Made by a program: the position numbers and the translations under genes. From contig FJUW01000030.1 of the NCBI GenBank assembly GCA_900074885.1, forward strand, positions 372,001 through 436,000: a stretch of 64,000 nucleotides of DNA, in the 5' to 3' direction. The DNA is from Rhynchosporium graminicola (lineage: Eukaryota; Ascomycota; Leotiomycetes; Helotiales; Ploettnerulaceae). The notes under the pieces were generated by a model. It worked only from the letters and a program-made list of their open reading frames with translations. It searched no databases and was not told the DNA's origin. This document shows, one piece after another, positions 49,159 to 59,514 of the stretch (position 1 is the stretch's first letter; every line of letters starts with the position of its first letter).

Positions 49159-49715
49159 TCATTGGCTCTTTTCCAGCACTTGCGTCCCTCGTTCTTCTGA
49201 GAAAGGCTTTGTGGTAAGAGTATAAGCATAAGGAAGCAGCTCATCGATTCCGACTGTAACCAGCCCCCCAACAGGATCTTGGACAATGACCCTGACACCT
49301 GGGTAATAATCCAGCATCATCTGTCTGCATCTGCCACATGGACTTATAACACCTCGATTATCGTTCCAGACAGCCACGCAAGCGATTATCTTCTCTGCTT
49401 GACCGTCAGGACCTTTGATTCCGGGCGCGAATGTCGAAGAAACTCCGGCTGCTGCCGCGTTGCCAAATGCGATATTTTCTGCACAAGGTCCACCCGAAAA
49501 GTGAAAGACGTTGATCCCCGTGAAGATTCGGCCAGTAGACTGTATCATGATGAGCTTTGTATTCTATTTGTTTCCGAAATACACACCGTTAAAGCTGCAC
49601 AGCCTACAGAATGATCCATTCTTCGTCGCTCTATAGTAAAGCGAGGAACGGCATCTATAGTTGCAGTCGCCGTTGCTATGAGAGCAATCTCGGAAGAGTT
49701 TAAAGATTGAGGCAT
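49159..49715 (-). CDS. Cytidine deaminase family protein, blasticidin-S-deaminase-like
   Basis: Two exons, 49587-49715 and 49159-49539, with a 47-bp intron; 169 residues. The N-terminus MPQSLNSSEIALIATATATI and the body STGRIFTGINVFHFSGGPCA follow the fungal blasticidin-S deaminase pattern. Zinc-site residues are the Cys and Glu of GGPCAEN and the two Cys of SPCGRCRQMM. GIDELLPYAYTL is the usual C-terminal block. Cytidine-deaminase folds act as tetramers; the BSD branch deaminates the antibiotic blasticidin S. An insert of about 13 residues after AAAAG and a C-terminal extension make it longer than the about 130-residue A. terreus enzyme. A nucleoside cytidine deaminase role cannot be excluded. 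It sits beside paralogue G in the accessory part of the window. Confidence 0.85.
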
Positions 49716-50699
49716 CTTGAAACGCTGTCCCCCTCTGAAGTTTCTTTCCGTGCTTTGTCTAAGAGCGAGGGATGCCGAACTTGGTACGCATGAACTTGGA
49801 GTTAAGATTACATGCCGTGCTCGAAAGTTGACTATTTGTCTTGTCTAGTTATGTAAGTGGAGGGCTTTCGATTTCAAATTCGAGGATTCACTCGAAATAC
49901 TTGGATGAGTCAGTCTGTGATACTTTATTCTGCAACTGCTCCTTCCCCCACTGGAGTCATCAGGTACGTTACCCCACTCTTGGCAGCTCGTTCGACTTGT
50001 AGTTCACGATATTGATAATCTGATCGAGATTCAGGCTTGAGCTCGTCTATAAATCTCCTCGTCTTCCGATATCCAACACATAGTTCGAACCCTTAATTAC
50101 ACATATCAACTATTATTTCCTGCGTTTACACGATGACTGATAGTGACAGTCATCTCTGTCATCTTGTTCCCCTGTGGCGGTTAAAGTTCTTCTATGGAAT
50201 CAGATACTGAGTTTACGTACTTTTTCTTGCGCCTGGTCTGGGTCTTGTATCTTGTGGTATTGTTCCTGCTTTCTGTGTCTGGAGCAGTCGGCATATATCC
50301 GTCGATCGCGCATCCCAAGCTTCTTGTTCCCGTACACCTATGCAAGTCAATACTGGTCATAGTCTCATTTCAAATATTGCAGTCGTTTACCTTCTGTTAT
50401 GTCGTAAGGTGGTGATACAGGATCTGTAGTTGATAAGGATGCAACGCTGTCTTCACTGTCGCTCTCGTCATCCCATGGGAAGATTTCTTCATCTTCAAGG
50501 TCCGTTGCTGTTTGAGTGATTTAGTGGACGTAATTTAAAATGCAAAAGTACTTACTGTATGTCTCATTTTCCCAAAGCACCATTTCTTCGTCAATTTGGC
50601 GTTCTTCATACTCTCCCTGGTCGTGATCTTTTCGCATGTGGGAAAACTCCCCACTTCCCTTCTCTGTCCTTTCGAAGACAGATTGGCCAATAGTAGGAG

Positions 50700-51167
50700 T
50701 CAATCTGACCTCAAGTTCTGCTCAGACTGCCAAAATGTGAAGTCGTTCAGCTCGAATCCATCGGTAATTTTTGCGCACCGATAGAATAATTTCCCCTCTT
50801 TCTCGCTAACAACAAGTCCTGGGTCCGAGAACGGGTATTGCGGATTAATGAGCCACATGTAAAGGTGTTTTTGTCGACAAAGTAGTTTACCAAGATGCTT
50901 CAGCGCAAATGTCCTTGATTCAAGACATCCGCTGAGAGCAGCGTAAGGGGAAGCATGACGGCGCATGAAGTCGGCAATCCTCGAACCATCGAACTTCGAG
51001 GGGGGACGACCATAGAATACGTCTCTTGGGTGTGAGAGTATTAGGTGCTCTAGTCCTGTGAGGAAGTATTGCATGGCCTTGAAATCGTTTGATGGGAGCG
51101 CGTTCTCCCATATCATATGCCGAAGCTCGTAAGGGAGCTTGGCGAAGTTTTGGAATGAGGTTGCCAT
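50700..51167 (-). CDS. 2EXR-type (F-box-like) protein, possibly frameshifted
   Basis: The open frame from the ATG at 51165-51167 starts MATSFQNFAKLPYELRHMIW, followed by ENALP, matching the 2EXR motif (Phe, Leu-Pro-x-Glu-(Leu)-Arg, Ile-Trp) common in large families of fungal proteins of unknown role. It continues through RDVFYGRPPSKFDGSRIADF and HLYMWLINPQYPFSDPGLV to a stop at 50700-50702. The next frame, from 50700 down to about 50430, is also protein-like: FERTEKGSGEFSHMRKDH, DEEMVLWENETY, then across a GTAAGT intron a run of Asp, Glu and Ser residues. I find no intron joining the two, so a one-base frameshift near 50700 is likely, or the stop is real. Confidence 0.55.
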   Translation of the reverse strand: MATSFQNFAKLPYELRHMIWENALPSNDFKAMQYFLTGLEHLILSHPRDVFYGRPPSKFDGSRIADFMRRHASPYAALSGCLESRTFALKHLGKLLCRQKHLYMWLINPQYPFSDPGLVVSEKEGKLFYRCAKITDGFELNDFTFWQSEQNLRSD

Positions 51168-52370
51168 GCCTGAGGTACTTGCGAAGTGTGGAGATTTTTG
51201 TGTTTGGAGTATCGTGGATGAAGAAGTGCCAGTCGTGAGCAAAAATAGCGCAGGGAGTCAGATGAGTTGCGGCAGATTTCGGGGCTGGGGTGTAAATTGT
51301 TATTGCCTCGCTTAATCAAGTAACAAGAGTATGACTAAGTTCTGACGGTCTTGGGGAAATTTCGCGAGCTGGCAAATAATATTCAGACTCGAGTTGGGTT
51401 GGTTTACTGGGATATCCATGATTTATAAAGGACATGATGGAGAGATTTGTGCCGGACAGGGCATCGCGTCCGGCTACAATCTAGCGCGAGCACTCGGCAG
51501 ATGACTCCTCGATGTCGCCTTCTGATTATAGGACTCTGCGAACTGTTTTATTTATTCTACTAATCATATTTGAAATGTCACGCCATAGGTTACTACAGAG
51601 TATCGTTGATCCGTTAACTTAGACTTCCTGTTGTTTCGAATACGATTGAGGTTCATCTGCACAAGGAGTAGCTCTCTATATAGGTAAGTTACAGGTATGC
51701 CAGGATGCTTTTGCGGTTAAAGCACTACTCTAGTACTACTACTTAGTACTGAAATCGCAACATCCTATCACGTTAACCAAAGCCTCTCTTCCGGCTCTTC
51801 TGGTACTAGAGGAGTTTTAAATTACCACTCTTCTGGAGCTTTACCCTGGCGCAGTACCGGAGCCCAAGCATTCCGTAATTACAAGAATTTCTTACTACCG
51901 CTTTGCTTGGCCCTGCTACAGTCTATAGCTAAGTCTTATTGTAATCTCAGGCTGATGAACCGATCAGCAGGACACAACCTTTATAGCTGACTGTAGTACT
52001 CAACATGTGGCCAGTCAAACCAACCCGAGTAACATTTAGTGTGACCAAAGTCCATCAAATAAGTAGATGAAAGAATCGCACTCACGTAAGTCACTTTTAG
52101 TCGAGAATGGTTTCTGGTAGTGGGTGACGGAGGCCAGCACAAAAGTCTGGTATCGGACACAATCGGAATAGTATAATCACTCGAGCAAGTAAGCGCAGTC
52201 TTGGTCGCAAAATACTAGTCCTCCACTAGTACTTAGCAGACGCACACAAAAATATTTGTATGTGTATATAGGTCTGTCCTGCACTCAGAAGAACCTTATT
52301 CTACGTTTATCATTCTATCGCGCAATCTACCACCATTTTCGAGCACTGCAAATCACGGAGGATTTTCGAC
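51168..52370. other. Intergenic region, AT-rich
   Basis: About 1.2 kb between two 2EXR-type genes. It contains several GTACTACTA/TAGTACT-like inverted motifs (around 51728-51755) and other short repeats that may be remnants of a non-autonomous element. No gene recognised. Confidence 0.4.
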
Positions 52371-53352
52371 ATGGAGGTCCCGATGCCTACGCAGACATTC
52401 CATCCATTCCCTCGTCTCCCACTGGAATTAAGGCGAGAGATTTATAAGCTTACGATAGCATCAGTGCCTCGTATGAGTGATATCACTGAGATCCGCTTCG
52501 AGGACTACAGGGTATCGGGAGGAGAGTACGCTTGGAGCATGCTCACACGATTATACATCATCCCAAAAAGATCCAAATCATGTACCCTACTTTTTGTATC
52601 CACCGAGTCACGAGATTTCGCCCAGAAAGAACTTGAGCCCAAAATGCTAAAGCTTGATCCAAAAAGGTGTGCGATCAATTACCGAACATTCAGCGACCTT
52701 GAAGGGGCCGTCCACGAATTAAGGATTGGAGTCTTTCATTCTGCAGAGAATGCTAAACAACATGTGAGCTATGGTATCCTTCACATGACGAGATTTATTG
52801 GAGTCTAATAAGCCTCAGGGACTTAGACGATTAGAGTGGCTTCCTGGGAGATATAAGAAGCCATCGAAAGATCACCGGCCGTATAGCAAGAAAGCATGGT
52901 TGTCAGGAGTTGACAGCCTCCAATTTTCCGTTGAAAACACTATATTTTCTGTAATTGCGATGCGGCATCTCATTCTTGCTCGTAAGAAAATCGGCAGCAG
53001 ATTTTCGAGTCAAATCCAGGGAATATCGCTATCTTACGATTCCTTCCTAGAAGATATGAGTTACTGGAGAAGGGTGACTATGTCGTCGGGGCATGCCCTT
53101 TTTTACTTGTTCAAGCTTCCCAAGTTGGAAAAAATCATATTCAGGGTCATCGAAGTAAATGAAACTCCAGATAAGAACGAAAAAGAAGAGGCTGTGCTCA
53201 GACAGGTACGAGCTGATCTGAAAGCCCTTCGCGCGATGTCTGACTATCCTGACTGGAAAATTCCGCAATTAAGTGTTTACTTTGAAAGGCGAAAACGCGG
53301 TTGGAAACAGAATAGATATTCTTGGGCCCTGGATTCTTCGGCGTCGGAGTAG
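52371..53352 (+). CDS. 2EXR-type (F-box-like) protein
   Basis: Two exons, 52371-52763 and 52819-53352, joined in phase 0 by a 55-bp GTGAGC...CAG intron; 308 residues. The N-terminus contains FHPFPRLPLELRREIYKLTI, a clear 2EXR/F-box-like motif. Then TLLFVSTESRDFAQKELEPK, the usual second block in this family, and a C-terminal region with SLQFSVENTIFSVIAMRHLI and KLPKLEKIIFRVIEVNE. Such proteins are numerous in filamentous ascomycetes, and their function is not established; a ubiquitin-ligase adaptor role is only an analogy to F-box proteins. It faces the other 2EXR gene divergently across 1.2 kb. Confidence 0.8.
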
Positions 53353-53631
53353 AAAAGTTCATGGTGTACATAATTTCTTCACCGAGTTCGACCTCGTCTC
53401 CCGCGAAATGACAGCTTGGGTCGTGCTTCGGACAGCATCTATTTATTGAACTCGCGAAACTGCATGGAGACATTTTGAGACGTCATTTTAGACTAGGAAA
53501 GCGCTTTTCATCGATCCCCCATGGGCCAACATCAACTGTATGGTATGGAGCGCTCGTACTTCAGATAAATCTGTGATCAAATTTGTCAAAAGTTAGCCTC
53601 GAGGCACTTACTCTAGGTTTCTCCGTGAAAA

Positions 53632-54173
53632 CTACGACCATACCTGAAGCATAGGAGCTGAACGGCAATTCTGCCTTCCACAATACCTCCTGTCGGTCGA
53701 AAAATATCTCTCCAGATGATTCCTCGGCGCTGTCAGCCTCCTTTGCAAGGACTTCAGGTCTCTCAAGGACTTTTCTCCGTCTACCTCATCCAAGCTTTGC
53801 GATCGGGGGTGCTTTCCTTCCCTCGACATTGCTCCCGTCACCTTCACCCTCATTAAGCTTTGTGACCGATTCCCTGCGCTTCTTTCCGCACTTCTTCGCC
53901 GGCAGTTCTTGCATAGAAGGTGCAGTGGCTAGAGCAATGTCAGCGTATTTTACTCACGTGTCTGCTTCTCGAGCCGAGATCATTAGCAGTAGCTTTGACA
54001 GCGCTGTTGCCGGCAGAATCAGGAGTCTCAAGCTTTACCTTCATACGGCGCGATCGCGAACGAGCTGCCTCGGCAGAAGAGAGATCGGTGTCGTCAGATA
54101 GACGTTGGAAATCCAGCTGAGTGACCAGAAGCTGGCGGAGAACCGCTGTCATGAAAGCACTCTCGGAAGTCAT
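53632..54173 (-). CDS. Small Myb/SANT-like protein
   Basis: Exon 1 (53958-54173) is well supported. It starts MTSESAFMTAVLRQLLVTQL and carries LDFQRLSDDTDLSSAEAARS followed by RSRRMKVKLE, the helix-turn-helix pattern of the small Myb-like domain (Myb_DNA-bind_8 type) found in many short leotiomycete and sordariomycete proteins. A GTGAGT donor at 53957 follows. The acceptor is uncertain. A 50-bp intron ending TGCAAG gives a basic tail stopping near 53632. Another frame of the same DNA reads PAKKCGKKRRESVTKLNEGE and stops near 53800 but needs a different phase. Predicted nuclear DNA-binding protein; the C-terminal half is low confidence. Confidence 0.5.
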
Positions 54174-55647
54174 TTGATGTTTGAATGGAGATGGATGGCG
54201 TTATGACAGGTTCGCGAAATGCCTCTTCTAGACCGTGTCTCGGTTCCTGAATTGACGTCGATCGTATTATTACATGTCGCTGAGATGAATGACTGGTAGG
54301 CTTCAAAATCGTGGACATTTTGTCTTCATATAGGGTTCGCAGAAGGGAAAAATCTGGTAGAATTATCCAGATGTATGCCGATGCGACTCGAATGGAACGT
54401 ACTCGATCCAGCAAGTGTATGTATATTTCTGCTTTTGTTTGTTAGCAAGTGTTTTTTTGCATGTGGGCAGAAGCTTCTCTAGTACGGATAAAGGAAGGAA
54501 ATGTATGGAAGAGTTGGGATCTTGGTCGACTAAACTTTGATTAAACCACTGCAGGATTCGATTCTGCATGTTTGCACGCTTACACACGCTGCAATTTTCA
54601 GTGCATTTCTGTTCTTTGATGTATAATGTGGACAAAGAGATCGCTGTAGAATATTTGACCTAAAAATAGAAGCTGACAATTTCACCGTTCGGGATGAGAG
54701 GTAATAGTAGGTCTTGATCAATCTGCTTTTGGGACGCTTTGTTCCCGGTGGTTGTAATACCCGCACACCAAAGAGGCGAGAGCGCGGAATAGCTAATTGA
54801 GACCCTTATTCAACATACTCTTGTTACAAAAATTGTCTGATCAAAATTGGCCAGAAATATTAGATTCCTTCGGAAGAAACAAAGCAATAATTTTATCTAG
54901 TTTTCTAACGAATCCCTCGTACTGTCGAGGTTCTGTAAGACGTTTTCGAAGGGGAAGATTTTTGCTGCGCGGATAATTAACACCACTCTGAGCCTTGCTC
55001 TGGCAACAGAAATCCCTCATGTCATATTTTGATCCGACAATACCATCTGTACCCGAGCTTGATCTTGGCCACAGTTGTCGCCGTGTATCAAATGGACGAA
55101 AAGCCCTCTTCGGGTAGGTGTAGGAGTCAAACATAAAAAGAACATTTCACTATAGACTACATTCTGATGACCACCAGCGCGAGAAGTCTGGAGATAATAT
55201 ACGGTTTGTGATTGCTTTGTGGAGAAGAAGCTTTACCCCTGACAATTGAGGCGATATGATACGAGGCTCTATCAAACAGTGTTTCTGCGTCAAGGTACCC
55301 CAGGAATACATGCATTCGGACTGGGATAACTCTTCACGTATGAGGGGTATTTACATTTCCCCTCCCGACAATTGGTTCGCTTGAGCGAATCAGGGGGCGG
55401 GGTAAATGGATAATTTCGGCGGAATTATTATTCCGACTAACTGCAGATTCCAAGCTCCATTCTCTTGTTCAGAAATGTACTAACGGGATGTTGCCATACG
55501 GGTTATTTGGCGAGATTAAAGAGAAGAATTGCAATGACCAAGCTAACTAGGCAGATGAGGGGGTCCTGCATGATGCTTGATGAGGTATAAGAAATAGATC
55601 TGTTCGCCTCGAGGATTGCGTAAACTTTCACAGCGTCACTAATCATC
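54174..55647. other. Intergenic region upstream of the GH3 gene
   Basis: About 1.5 kb. A 97-codon open frame at 54841-55134 (-) has no motif or splice partner. Near 55397-55402 a GCGGGG matches the SYGGRG consensus of the carbon catabolite repressor CreA, about 250 bp before the glycosidase ATG; a single hexamer match is weak evidence. Confidence 0.35.
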
Positions 55648-58133
55648 ATGAAGTTCCTCGCGGCTTGCTTCGTGCTCTCGGTAGTTGCTGCCGTAGACAC
55701 AAGCCCGTTATACAAAGACCCAAAAGCTAGTGTAGATGACCGAGTCGCAGATTTACTCTCTCGCATGACAATCGAAGAAAAGACAGCCCAACTCATCCAA
55801 GGCGATATATCGAATTGGATCAACACGACGACAAATGCATTCAATGGCTCGGGGCTCGCCCAGAGCATGGCTACCAGAGCGGGACAATTCTACGTCGGCT
55901 ACCCAGTATCCCAACAGTGGATTTCCGAGGGTGTGAGAAAGGCTCAGGATTATCTGGTACACAATACTACCCTTGGTATACCGGCTTTGGTACAGAGTGA
56001 AGGTATTCATGGCTTTCTTATTGGCAATGCAACGATTTTCAATTCACCCATCGCCCAAGGATGTTCGTGGAATCCTGATTTGATCAAAAAGATGGGTGCT
56101 GCCATTGCTCAGGAAGCTCTTGCTCTTGGGGTCAATCAGATCTTTGCTCCCTTGGGAGATTTGGCGAGAGAGTTGAGGTATGGAAGGGTTGAAGAGACTT
56201 TTAGCGAAGATGGATTTCTGTCTGGCGAGATGGGATACTCATATATCGTTGGTAGATGACCCCTTGGCACGGTAATACGTTTAGTACTCACACCGGATAG
56301 GTATGCAAGGTGGTAAGGTGAGTGCGATGGTAAAGCATTTCGCCGCATTTGGAAACCCAGAGCAAGGTCTGAATGTCGGACCGACGCACGGTGGAGAAAG
56401 AGAGCTTCGGACCACTTACCTGCCATCGTATAAGCGTCAAATTATTGATGCTGGTGTCTTCGCGGTCATGGCCTCGTACTCGGATTACGATGGTGTGGCT
56501 CTCGTTGCAAATCATCATGTGCTGACAGATATCTTGAGAGACGAGTGGGGATATAAATATTGGGTGACGAGCGACGCTGGAGGGACAGATCGTTTGTGTC
56601 AGGCTTTCAAGATGTGCAAGGAGAAGCCAATTGACAAGGAAGCTGTCACGCTCTACGCTCTACCGGCTGGAACCGATGTTGAGATGGGAGGGGGGTCGTA
56701 CAACTTTGAGATGATCCCAAAACTCGTCAAAGACGGGAAATTGAGTATCGAAACCGTTGACACGGCAGTTTCGCGGTTGTTGAGAGCAAAGTTTGCTATG
56801 GGATTGTTCGAGAACCCATATCTGGGGGTTTCATCAAATCAGACGGTTACGAAAATCCATACCAAGGAGCATGTCGCTCTAGCGAGGGAGCTTGATGCTG
56901 AGTCAATCGTACTTTTGGAGAATCATAACAATGTTCTTCCATTGTCAAAGACGGCGAAAGTGGCTGTTATCGGACCAATGGCACATGGATACATGAATGT
57001 AGGCGACATCAAGAGCTGAAGGGATCTTGCTGACTTTGCAGTACGGAGATTATGTTGTGAGCGGAAGTCAATATCGAGGGGTTACTCCACTGGACGGAAT
57101 CAAGGCAGCCAGCAATGGAGGTGGGTCTTTGATCCCGTGCACCTGAATTGACTAACGGAGTAGTCGTGACATATGCGAAGGGGTGCGAGAGATGGTCAAA
57201 CGATCAGTCTGGATTCGCCGAAGCAGTTCAAACGGCCTCTGCCGCCGATGTAGCTATTGTGGTGGTTGGAACCTGGTCGGCAAGTACCCTTCACTTGTCT
57301 TCCTTCTCAACTAACTTTTCCAGCGTGATCAAAACCAGCTGTGGCAAGGACTGAACGCTACCACTGGAGAGCACATCGATGTTTCCTCGTTGAACCTCGT
57401 CGGTGCAATGCCACATCTAGTCAAAGCAATCATCGAAACCGGCAAGCCTACAATCGTGGTTTTCTCATCCGGAAAGCCCATCACCGAGTCTTGGATCTCG
57501 AGTGAAGCGTCAGCACTAGTCCAGCAATTTTACCCATCAGAAGAAGGTGGAAATGCACTTGCAGATGTCCTGTTCGGAACCGTCAACCCCAGCGGAAAAT
57601 TATCTGTCGGATTCCCATACGATGTCGGCACACTACCAATTTACTACGACTACTTGAACAGCGGTCGACAAGTTTCTGCTGGGCGAGAATATCCGAATGG
57701 GACATTAGAGTTTGGGTCCTCGTACGTTTTGAACTCTCCACTACCGCTATACGAGTTTGGATACGGGAAATCTTACTCGACCTTCGTCTATTCGGATTTC
57801 ACACTGTCGAAAACGAGCGTCACGGCCAGTGATGAGATTACTGCGACCGTCAAGATCACAAACAATTCCAACAGAGATGGGATGGAAGTTGTCCAGTTGT
57901 ACGTAAAGGACTTGATCACGTCAGTCGTTGTGCCGAATATCCAGCTGAAGGGATTCTCGAAAGTCATGGTCAGAGCTGGAGAGTCTGTGACGGTCAACAT
58001 TCCCTTGGATATCGAGAAGTTGGGCCTCTGGGATATCAGGATGAAATATGTGGTTGAGCCAGGGGACTTTTTGATCTCGGTGGGAAGCTCGAGTGCAGAT
58101 CTCCGGGCTAAAGCCACCTTGACTGTAGTTTGA
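55648..58133 (+). CDS. Secreted glycoside hydrolase family 3 protein (beta-glucosidase/xylosidase type)
   Basis: Five exons close in frame to 768 residues: 55648-56251, 56301-56998, 57042-57120, 57164-57279 and 57324-58133. The fourth intron starts GCAAGT (a GC-AG intron); splicing there restores VGTWSRDQNQLW, while the nearby GT gives a stop. A signal peptide, MKFLAACFVLSVVAAVDTSP, is evident. GH3 N-terminal domain: MTIEEKTAQL, VQSEGIHGF, AMVKHFAAFGNPEQG. The nucleophile Asp lies in WVTSDAGGTD (about 293). The C-terminal GH3 domain holds SIVLLENHNNVLPLS and LADVLFGTVNPSGKL. A fibronectin-III-like end follows: GMEVVQLYVKDL and LKGFSKVMVRAGES. It probably cleaves terminal beta-glycosides in plant cell-wall material outside the cell; substrate preference cannot be read off. 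Confidence 0.93.
57280..57323 (+). other. GC-AG intron in the GH3 gene
   Basis: A 44-bp intron beginning GCAAGT and ending TTTTCCAG, with a CTAAC branch sequence about 10 bp before the acceptor. It is needed to keep GH3 conserved sequence and frame across the junction. Confidence 0.75.
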
Positions 58134-59514
58134 GCAGTCTAATAATATGCACATGAGCAAGATGAGGAAGGTTGGATGTTCCAAGGGTCAGGGCACAACC
58201 TTGGCTATAATGCTTTTTAATGACACTATTGGGCGCTAAAAATCTGTTGAATATACGGGAATATCAAACACGAAGTTACTTATAACACTCCTATATCTCA
58301 ATTAGAACCCACTACAGAATCTGACTGGTCGAGACACCTTTAGATTGTCAATAGTATATAGTCCTACTGAGATATTCCTATATTAGCAGAGTTATTCATA
58401 TTACTATCACATGTATTCTGATCTAATACTTCCAACTCCCCAAACTCCGCAGTTCGCCAATAGAACTCCGATCTATCTTCTCCGAGCCAAGAACCGACGA
58501 TGACGAATCGGAGACTCTAGCTAGGCATTTGAATGCACGTGATATCAACACTTGACGATTTCCGGGAGGAGTAATAGATGGAAAGATCTCGAAAATGCTG
58601 GAGATGATAGAATAACACTTGAAGAATTGCACAGAGAAAGATGAAAGTATATTTAACTTCCTGGAATTGGTAGATTGAAGATACGTGATGGTCATAAGAG
58701 GTAAACCAGAAACCAACCTCCCGAAGCGAGATCCTCTGAATCTTTGACTCGTCTCGATCTCGAGATGCCTCTGTATATACCTAATTCTACTTAGGTACGT
58801 CTGTTCCTTTACGTTTATGACTAGAACATCATATTTCGCGTATCATCTCTCCGTCTATCCTATCCACCAACCTTTTTCCTCCGAAGAAGTTTCGTCTAGG
58901 CAGGTCGTGTAGTGTAACCTCAAACCTCCTCACGGGATAGCTCCATTGTAAATAATTATATTCCTATCATTACACTCCACAAATAAAAGGACTAACTTTT
59001 CACTTCTCTTACTGTACAGGCAAGAAAATCATATCAAGAGACTATCTTCAACCAATGAAGTTTCATACACGAAAACCTTAAACGCGGCGGAGGCCATGGC
59101 ACGTGATTGTACATCGAGTATAGTTTTTGATCATTTGATTTATCTCCAAGAGAGTGAACGGAGTCTCTGGTTTATGTTGGTCTGTCTCGGAGAAGGTTTT
59201 AGCTGATTGCAGAGGTTGGTCATTCGTAGGGAGGAGATCGACGGTAAACAAGAGGCTCGCTTGGCGCAGAGAAGGAAATACGATATCGTTTCCTTGTATT
59301 TTGCTCCACACATTCATCTGAAACACGAGGAATTGTCCTCTCAAGGTTCAAGCAAATAGATGAAAAGCACCTTCACAGGCCATCCCCAGACATTCAACTC
59401 TGGCGGGATATCTGGATCTGGAATATAGCATATATCATTGACTCATCATCACATCACACTGAACAGGGTATCTCTAAAATCCAACCAACCAACAAAATCA
59501 GTCAAGCCTACCAT
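58134..59514. other. Intergenic region between convergent genes
   Basis: About 1.4 kb holding the 3' ends of the GH3 gene (+) and the coiled-coil gene (-). Open frames at 58423-58716 and 59078-59344 (both -) show no motif. Nothing else recognised. Confidence 0.45.

Noticed and set aside
50078..50092. GTTCGAAC box resembling a tRNA T-loop on the minus strand
   Set aside because: No matching A box or cloverleaf at a suitable distance.
51728..51755. Palindromic GTACTACTA/TAGTACT motifs as possible transposon ends
   Set aside because: Too short, with no target-site duplication or coding remnant visible.
54841..55134. 97-codon minus-strand open frame upstream of the GH3 gene
   Set aside because: No family resemblance and no neighbouring exon; could be chance.
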